Assembly: GCA_947044405.1 (NCBI GenBank)
Contig: CAMRHE010000021.1
Location: 9,904,501-9,968,500 of the forward strand
Origin: Leptodactylus fallax
Taxonomy: Eukaryota; Chordata; Amphibia; Anura; Leptodactylidae
DNA length: 64,000 bases
Direction of reading: 5' to 3'
The notes under the pieces are model-generated. The model was not told the DNA's origin, searched no databases, and saw nothing but the letters and a program-made list of their open reading frames with translations. Of this stretch, positions 57,388 through 64,000 are shown piece by piece (within the stretch, counting starts at the first letter, position 1; the number at the start of each line of letters is the position of its first letter). Made by a program: the position numbers and the translations under genes.

Positions 57388-59039
57388 CAGTCATATGAAA
57401 AAGTTTGGGCACCCCTATTAATCTTAATCATTTTTAGTTCTAAATATTTGGGTGTTTGCAACAGCCATTTCAATTTGATATATCTAATAACTGATGGACA
57501 CAGTAATATTTCAGGATTGAAATGAGGTTTATTGTACTAACAGAAAATGTGCAATATGCATTAAACCAAAATTTGACCGATGCAAAAGTATGGGCACCTC
57601 AACAGAAAAGTGACATTAATATTTAGTAGATCCTCCTTTTGCAAAAATAACAGCCTCTAGTCGCTTCCTGTAGCTTTTAATCAGTTCCTGGATCCTGGAT
57701 GAAGGTATTTTTGACCATTCCTCTTTACAAAACAATTCCAGTTCAGTTAAGTTTGATGGTCGCCGAGCATGGACAGCCCGCTTCAAATTATCCCACAGAT
57801 GTTCAATGATATTCAGGTCTGGGGACTGGGATGGCCATTCCAGAACATTGTAATTGTTCCTCTGCATGAATGCCTGAGTAGATTTGGAGCTGTGTTTTGG
57901 ATCATTGTCTTGCTGAAATATCCATCCCCGGCATAACTTCAAATTCGTCACTGATTCTTGTACATTATTCTAAAGAATCTGCTGATACTGAGTTGAATCC
58001 ATGCGACCCTCAACTTTAACAAGATTCCCGGTGCCGGCATTGGCCACACAGCCCCAAAGCATGATGGAACCTCCACCAAATTTTACAGTGGGTAGCAAGT
58101 GTTTTTCTTGGAATGCTGTGTTTTTTTGGACGCCATGCATAACGCCTTTTTGTATGACCAAACAACTCAATCTTTGTTTCATCAGTCCACAGGACTTTCT
58201 TCCAAAATGAAGCTGGCTTGTCCAAATGTGCTTTTGCATACCTCAGGCGACTCTGTTTGTGGCGCTGCTTTCAGAAACGGCTTCTTTCGCATCACTCTCC
58301 CATACAGCTTCTCCTTGTGCAAAGTGTGCTGTATTGTTGACCGATGCACAGTGACACCATCTGCAGCAAGATGATGCTGCAGCTCTTTGGAGGTGGTCTG
58401 TGGATTGTCCTTGACTGTTCTCACCATTCTTCTTCTCTGCCTTTCTGATATTTTTCTTGGCCTGCCACTTCTGGGCTTAACAAGAACTGTCCCTGTGGTC
58501 TTCCATTTCCTTACTATGTTCCTCACAGTGGAAACTGACAGGTTAAATCTCTGAGACAACTTTTTGTATCCTTCCCCTTCAACAACTATGTTGAACAATC
58601 TTTGTTTTCAGATCATTTGAGAGTTGTTTTGAGGAGCCCATGATGCCACTCTTCAGAGGAGATTCAAATAGGAGAACAACTTGCAATTGGCCACCTTAAA
58701 TACCTTTTCTCATGATTGGATACACCTGGCTATGAAGTTCAAAGCTCAGTGAGGTTACAAAACCAATTTTGTGCTTCAGTAAGTCAGTAAAAAGTAGTTA
58801 GGAGTATTCAAATCAATAAAATGATAAGGGTACCCAAATTTTTGCACCGGTCAAATTTTGGTTTAATACATATTGCACATTTTCTGTTAGTACAATAAAC
58901 CTCATTTCAATCCTGAAATATTACTGTGTCCATCAGTTATTAGATATATCAAATTGAAATGGCTGTTGCAAACACCCAAATATTTAGAACTAAAAATGAT
59001 TAAGATTAATAGGGGTACCCAAACTTTTTCATATGACTG
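57388..59039 (-). mobile_element. Second Tc1-like family (1.65 kb)
   Basis: Ends CAGTCATATGAAAAAGTTTG and its complement are flanked by TA (57386-57387 and 59040-59041). Terminal repeats of about 200 bp carry outer and inner direct repeats ('AAAGTTTGGGCACCCC' and 'AAAGTATGGGCACCTC'). The sequence is unlike the 9963/37226/53688 family. Confidence 0.93.
57616..58641 (-). pseudogene. Tc1-like transposase of the second family
   Basis: The likely start is MGSSKQLSNDLKTK. A shift follows within 20 codons, then 'GYKKLSQRFNLSVSTVRNIV' (helix-turn-helix) and 'RPRKISERQRRRMVR'. A second shift near 58200 leads to 'KKVLWTDETKIELFG' (first Asp). A TAG near 57970, after 'QYQQIL', separates it from '[14 protein letters not shown]' (second Asp) and 'DLNIIEHLWDNL' (Glu), again with 34 residues between the last two. 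The natural end is 'FAKGGSTKY'. With two shifts and one stop it is dead, but all domains are present and total length is normal (about 341 codons). Confidence 0.92.
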
Positions 59040-59041
59040 TA

Positions 59042-60735
59042 ATGTCAAATATGAGGACATATGATAAGCTAAAATATAAATAAAAAAGAGGGACTAAGCC
59101 CTCTTGCAAACAGTAATAGAAAAAGATTTACATACAATTCATCAAATCCCTATACCAGAAAAATGGCATAAAATAGTCACTAAATTTTGATTTTCAGCAA
59201 ATTAACTCCACTTGCGACTAAAATAGTTGCAAGTAATGTTTTTGCGCCAGCCTCGACACTTTTCTGGAACTGGGTGGGCCAGTGGCATGCTGGAGCACAA
59301 ATGACGTTAGAATCTGCAGTAGCATGGAGTGTAATAGATGGAGACCCAGGGCATTCATGAAGCGTTCAGCACTCTCTTTCGAATCTCTTCCCACCTCCTC
59401 CAGGTTGTCATATGTCCTGAGGTCCCCCCTGAGGCCTGTGATTTCACCATGTTACCACTGAGGCCCTATCAGCATGACATTATCCAGGAAGCCAAAAGAG
59501 GACCCAGAAGGAGAGCTGGATACTGCAATGATGCCCAGACAAGGTGATGGAAGGCAATTATAACTGTTTTTTTTTTATTTTTCCACACCTCCCCATCAAT
59601 TATACTCTGAAGTCTGAAAAGACCCCAGAGTATAATAATTTCACCTCTGGTTCCTAAAAAACTTATTTGAAACTTTGGGCCAAACCATCTGAACCCAAAA
59701 CAAATCTTCAGAGGTTTGCACATTCTTAATACCAAAGTAGTCTCAGTCTTTGCAAGGTTAACATTTTAATACACTTCGAATAAATCATGTCTTATTTATA
59801 AAATATTATACTTTTTTGAACCATGCAGTCCTAAACCCAGTCCATTGATTCCCACCCACCTTTTGCTGTATATATGTATTGAGCCTCTAAGTATTTTATT
59901 TTAACTTTATATTATTTTAATAAAAATGATTAAAAAACTGATTTGAATGAAAAACATTAAATTCAGAGTATTGGTAGCAGAAAGTAGATGGAATTCACAA
60001 GGTAAATATATTTAAAATTTCATACTGTATCAAATATATTCCCAAAACCCTTTAATTCTCTGTGAAAAAGATTATGGGAAAGGGACACTCTAGGCATTTT
60101 GGACTTTGCGGAGAAGCGCTAAATGGGAATGGTCTTTGGCCAATGGTAAATTATCACTTGTTATGGTTATGAATCATAATTTGATCTTGACTTTGTTTAT
60201 TCATTTTAATCTATGAAATCCACATCAAAATTTGAAACATTACAAACCTCTTAGACTTGGAAAAATTGCCTGTAATTCCACTCTAATCATTTTGTTTATC
60301 TCTAACCTAACCTATGTAATCTACATATTTATTACCATCTCTATGCACATTTTTGTTGAACTTTCCATCATTATCTTATTTAAATCAAGTCAATTTGCTT
60401 TTTATACTGCACATTTCTAATTCAAAACAATTTGTGCTCAGCCTTTAAGCTCTCCATCTGAGTTCTAAAATAGTGACTGTTTATTGCATGAAATTGTTTA
60501 TGTCGAGAGATTGTGGTTTTATAATGTGTATTGGTCATCATTTAAAAATACAGTGCTCATTTTGCATTACCTAGACTTATAAAGTATAATTGTTAAAACA
60601 AATACATTTTGCATATCTGTTATTTATTACTATATAGTGTAGCAATGAAATTAACAAAATCAGAAGTAGTATTCTGTTTTTAAAATTAGTCTGAAAGTAA
60701 AAGCATCATTTGATCATTTTTATGTATAGCTGGAA
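59042..60735. other. Mostly unassigned; one copy of the CTCTGGGGTCT hairpin
   Basis: At 59598-59640 ATACTCTGAAGTCT faces AGACCCCAGAGTAT, the same hairpin as 8814 and 49069, with 'ACACCTCCCC' before it. From 59760 to 60735 the text is AT-rich with no frame or array that I can support. Confidence 0.5.
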
Positions 60736-61715
60736 CAACTGTTCCTAATAGAGTCCCAGGATTTGCGCTCCTCTATGGATAAACCACAACTGGTCTCAAA
60801 GTGCGGGAAGTTCAGGCTTTATTTAAGATTACGCTATTCGGGGTTTTAAGGCGTTCAAAAGAGCGCACCCCTTCATCAGATCTACATAAATAATGATAAG
60901 AGATAAAATAAGAACACTTATTTCAATTACAATCAATAAAATAGTAATAAAACATAAAATAAACATAAAATAAACATATAAAAATTTATAGTAAAAAATC
61001 ATAAGCTAATATTATAACAAGATATAACAAGAAATACATAAAAGATGTATTATAAGATCATAACATAATCAGATGATAAAAGATCTAACTGTTGGTTACA
61101 TTATTAACATACTTGTTGGTTACATTATTAACACACTTATTACTTTATAGTCTCCTATGTAGAAACATAGTTTATATCTGTATGTATGTGTATGTATATA
61201 TATATATATATGTATATTATTTCATAATAAAAATGTCAGGTATATATTCAAATTGCCTTATACAGACCATTATAAATACAATGGATTAATGGATGGTATA
61301 TAAATTTATCAAGATGAATAAATCACTTGATATGGACACTGGAAAATATTGTATACGATGTGTACAGTCAAAACAAATATATAGTAACTAAAAGCAAATT
61401 GTGTAAGAACAGGTAGTTAGCACGAACAGGTGATTAGCACGTGTAACCATATCTGTAGTAAAGATGATAATATAGCCAAGGGACTTGTCTTTATAGATAC
61501 CTTTCATATAAATATCTGCAGTACTAAAAATTGCAACAATATACAAAATCAAAATGGTAGCTAGCATGGACAGGGGGTTAGCGCGTATAACAATATATAT
61601 AGCAATATATATAGTAAAGATGGTAATACAGCAAAAGGATATCTGCAGTGCTAAAAGTTGCAACAATATTTGATCATTTTTAAATATATAAGTTTGACAC
61701 CAATAATGTATGTAC

Positions 61716-61716
<1 letters not shown>
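60736..61716. other. AT-rich stretch with microsatellite
   Basis: A TA/TG microsatellite lies near 61180-61217. A segment at 60830-60880 ends 'CACCCCTTCATCAGATC', reminiscent of Penelope-like ends, but it lacks an intact ribozyme core. Nothing else is recognised. Confidence 0.4.
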
Positions 61717-61752
<36 letters not shown>

Positions 61753-62850
61753 GTCCTTTAATAGTCCCACAATGGGGAAATTCAGTGTGTTACAGCAGCA
61801 AAGATAAGATAAGATAAGCAGATACAAATACAACATGTACAGGAATGTTCCAAGGTGAGAGGCATTATATTAATAGGAGACAGACAGATAGGACGTAGCA
61901 GAGGTGGGGGGGGGGGGGATTTAACAGGCAGAGAGATATTTCAGTTCTCTGTATGTAATGATCTCCGCTTAGGTCGGTGTTGGTTGTACAGCCTAACCGC
62001 GGTGGGGAGGAAAGACTTCCGATAGCGCTCCTTCTCACACCTAGGGTGGAGCAGTCGGTCACTGACAGTACTGCCCAGCGCAATCACAGTCTCATGCATA
62101 CGATGGGAGTTATTCTCCCGCATGGAGCTCACCACGGACAGTATCCTTCTGTCACCCACCACCTGCACAGGGTCCAGTGGGCTCCCCAGGACAGAGCTGG
62201 CCCTTCTAATCAGCTTGTCAAGTTTATTTCTGTCCCTGGTTGATATACTGCTCCCCCAGCAGGCCACTCCAAAGAAGATGGCTGATGCCACTACAGAGTT
62301 GAAGAAAGTCCTAAGAAGTGCCCCCCGGATTCCAAAGGCTCTCAGCTTCCTAAGCAGGTAGAGCCTGCTGTGGCCCTTCCTGTACAGGGCCTCCATATGA
62401 TCTGCCCAGTCCAGCTTATTATTAAGGAGCAAACCCAGGTACTTATAGGTGTTCACAATCTCGATGCCCGTCCCCAGGATGTCCACTGGTTTTGGAGGGC
62501 ATCTGCCTTTACGGAAGTCCACCACCATCTCCTTGGTCTTCCCTGCGTTAATCTTCAGGTGGTTCTGGTGGCACCAGTCCACAAAAAAATGGTTCAGTTC
62601 TCTGTACTCCCTGTCATCATCGTCTGTGATGAGGCCTACTATTGCAGAGTCGTCAGAATACTTCTGTAGGTAGCAGCTGTATGAGTTGCACCTAAAATCA
62701 GCAGTGTACATTGTGAAGAGGAAAGGGGCGAGAACCGTACCCTGAGGTGCCCCCCGTATTACAGATAACGGTACCTGACACACAGTCTTGGGCTCTCACG
62801 TATTGAGGTCGATTTGTGAGGTAGTCTAGGATCCAGTTGGAGAGGTATGC
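61717..62850 (-). mobile_element. L2-like LINE, 5'-truncated, with microsatellite tail
   Basis: On the minus strand the element ends in an (ATT)n tail (61717-61751 on the plus strand) after 'CCCCATTGTGGGACTATTAA', a typical L2-type 3' end. Coding text covers the RT palm to the C terminus. The 5' part is missing, as is usual for incomplete reverse transcription. Confidence 0.82.
61941..62783 (-). pseudogene. L2-like reverse transcriptase, C-terminal part
   Basis: 280 open codons begin inside the RT with 'RGAPQGTVLAPFLFTMYTAD'. The catalytic box is 'YSDDSAIVG' in place of the usual FADD or FSDD, followed by 'HLKINAGKTKEMVVDF' and 'YKYLGLLLNNKLDW'. A thumb-like region with 'LYLLRKLRAFG' and 'SAIFFGVACWG' comes next, and the end is 'SFLPTAVRLYN'. 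The preceding RT block ('LSNWILDYLTNRPQYVRAQD') is in another frame just upstream, so a shift lies near 62775. The long uninterrupted stretch suggests a fairly recent copy. Endonuclease and the first half of RT are missing. The enzyme would copy its own RNA at a nicked target. Confidence 0.85.
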
Positions 62851-63480
62851 TATATCAAGAAAAAGAAAACAAAGTAACATAAAGCATACACTGGGACAAA
62901 GCTAAGCTGGTACACTGTGAAATCAATACACCGATCATTATGCGTCTGCATTTACCAGTCACAAATATGTTAGCTCTAAAATTTTTAGTATATATAGCCC
63001 AGTCTATAAAAGTTTCAGCAAAAGCAATTCAGGATTAGAGTTTAGGGTCATCAGTTCAGAACTGTGTTGAGCACATTAGCTACAAGTTTTACTATAAAGC
63101 AAATCTCTGATGAAAAATAAAAAGTCACTTTGCTCTTAGACCATTGTGTGCATTATATTTGTCAAACATTTCCCTTAATCTACTTCCAATGTCACTATCA
63201 GGAACGTGCGATGACCTGGCATGTTACAGATACAGTGGAACAGTAAATTGGTCACAGTCACTGTCTCTACAAGTCAGCTATTTCACTTCAATTTACTGTT
63301 GTTCTTATTCCCTCCTCCTTTCCCCCTTTTAATACAATATCATGCTCTATCTAATATATCTCAGATGTGTTATTCCTTACCACTTCTCTTGGCTAGACAC
63401 ATACTTATATTGGGATCATAAGAAAAATAGCATTTTGTTAGCAGGTTATAAGATTGTGTTGAATTGGCTTCAAAAGAAAT
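62851..63480. other. Unassigned stretch
   Basis: No supported gene or repeat. The C/T-rich segment near 63290-63340 is simple sequence. Confidence 0.45.
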
Positions 63481-63960
63481 CTTACTGATTTTGCAGGAAA
63501 TTGTTGCAGATTTTGTTGCTGATTTGCTGTGGATTTCACTATCTGCATTTTAAAGAGTTAAATTTATAGTTAAAGTCTGATTAAAGATTTGAAATTCTGC
63601 ACTTGAGGTCAATTTACATATGGAAACTTGTAAAGGGGTAGCACTGGCTATTTAGTATAGAAGTGAAAGTAAACGCTAATCTTAATATGCTCTCCCCATA
63701 GATATATTATTGCATTTTCATTTTTTTCATTTCAGTTTTCCTCTGTGGACTTTCTGCTTCTATTATACCTATACGGAAAATACCAGCGTTTCTGTAGGTA
63801 TAATTGACATGCTTCGATTTACTAAAATTCTGGGGATTCTTTTCTGCAATGTGTGGTTGGGATTGGCCAGATTCTCATTCACTTGACAGGTAATGTAAAA
63901 TGCAGGTTTTTTTTGCCGTTTTTTCGGAGTGTAGGGCCCTGGCCTAAAAGTCATTCCTTT
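63481..63960. repeat. Foldback repeat, further copy of the 51555 type
   Basis: 'TTGCAGATTTTGTTGC' opens it, and 'CGGAGTGTAGGGCCCTGGCC' closes it in reverse orientation to the copy at 51555. 'TTATACCTATACGGAAAATACCAG' type text matches 52050-52075. No coding content. Confidence 0.6.
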
Positions 63961-64000
63961 ATACTTCCCATTCCTTGTTACCCCACTCCTGGCAATGGCT

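Noticed and set aside
60830..60880. Possible second hammerhead (CTGATGA on the minus strand)
   Set aside because: The second core reads GAAT, and no stem III or cleavage triplet in place can be formed.
61092..61289. Tyr/Ile-rich 65-codon frame
   Set aside because: Low-complexity AT and TA microsatellite.

Overview
The window looks like intergenic DNA from a large, repeat-rich vertebrate genome. An anuran amphibian is most likely. I infer this from the mix of Tc1-like transposons with long IR/DR ends, chromovirus and other Ty3/gypsy elements, CR1/L2, Tx1/L1-like and Penelope-like retroelements, hAT-like foldback elements and many low-copy hairpin repeats. I see no convincing host protein-coding gene, rRNA or tRNA gene. 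Every long open frame that I can interpret belongs to a transposable element.

Layout. 1-3.7 kb is an array of a ~390 bp repeat, and a second array in the opposite orientation lies at 32.6-35.2 kb. 3.7-9.9 kb is AT-rich and holds a mariner-type MITE, fragments of a decayed Tc1 element and a minisatellite-plus-hairpin element. 9.96-11.6 kb is a Tc1 element (copy 1). 12.1-25.8 kb is a three-level nest: a degraded chromovirus is split by a non-autonomous hAT-like element (hAT-A) with an 8 bp target duplication, and hAT-A is split by an apparently intact Ty3/gypsy retrotransposon (14038-21192) with near-identical LTRs, a tRNA-Ser-type primer site and complete gag and pol frames. 25.9-31.6 kb is a second, young gypsy element on the minus strand that keeps LTRs, gag and protease but has lost RT, RNase H and integrase.

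35.7-36.6 kb is a Tx1/L1-like LINE relic. 37.2-38.9 kb is Tc1 copy 2, abutted by a second hAT-like element (hAT-B, 38868-41868) built from a 31 bp minisatellite and large palindromes. 43.3-44.5 kb holds an inverted minisatellite next to a chromovirus gag fragment. 45.5-50.4 kb is a CR1/L2-type LINE with an esterase-like ORF1, split by a third hAT-like element (47454-49808). 52.6-56.1 kb contains a Penelope-like RT fragment, Tc1 copy 3 and a hammerhead ribozyme motif. 57.4-59.0 kb is a second Tc1 family. 61.7-62.9 kb is a minus-strand L2-like LINE 3' end.

How the parts relate. Autonomous elements and likely dependants sit side by side. The intact gypsy element could in principle supply enzymes to gypsy-like relatives. 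The deleted gypsy element retains all cis signals. The hAT-like elements have clean ends and target duplications but no transposase. Two findings stand out. Both gypsy elements carry the same apparent -1 frameshift signal (G TTA AAC plus a downstream stem). All three Tc1 copies share one in-frame TGA near the transposase C terminus.
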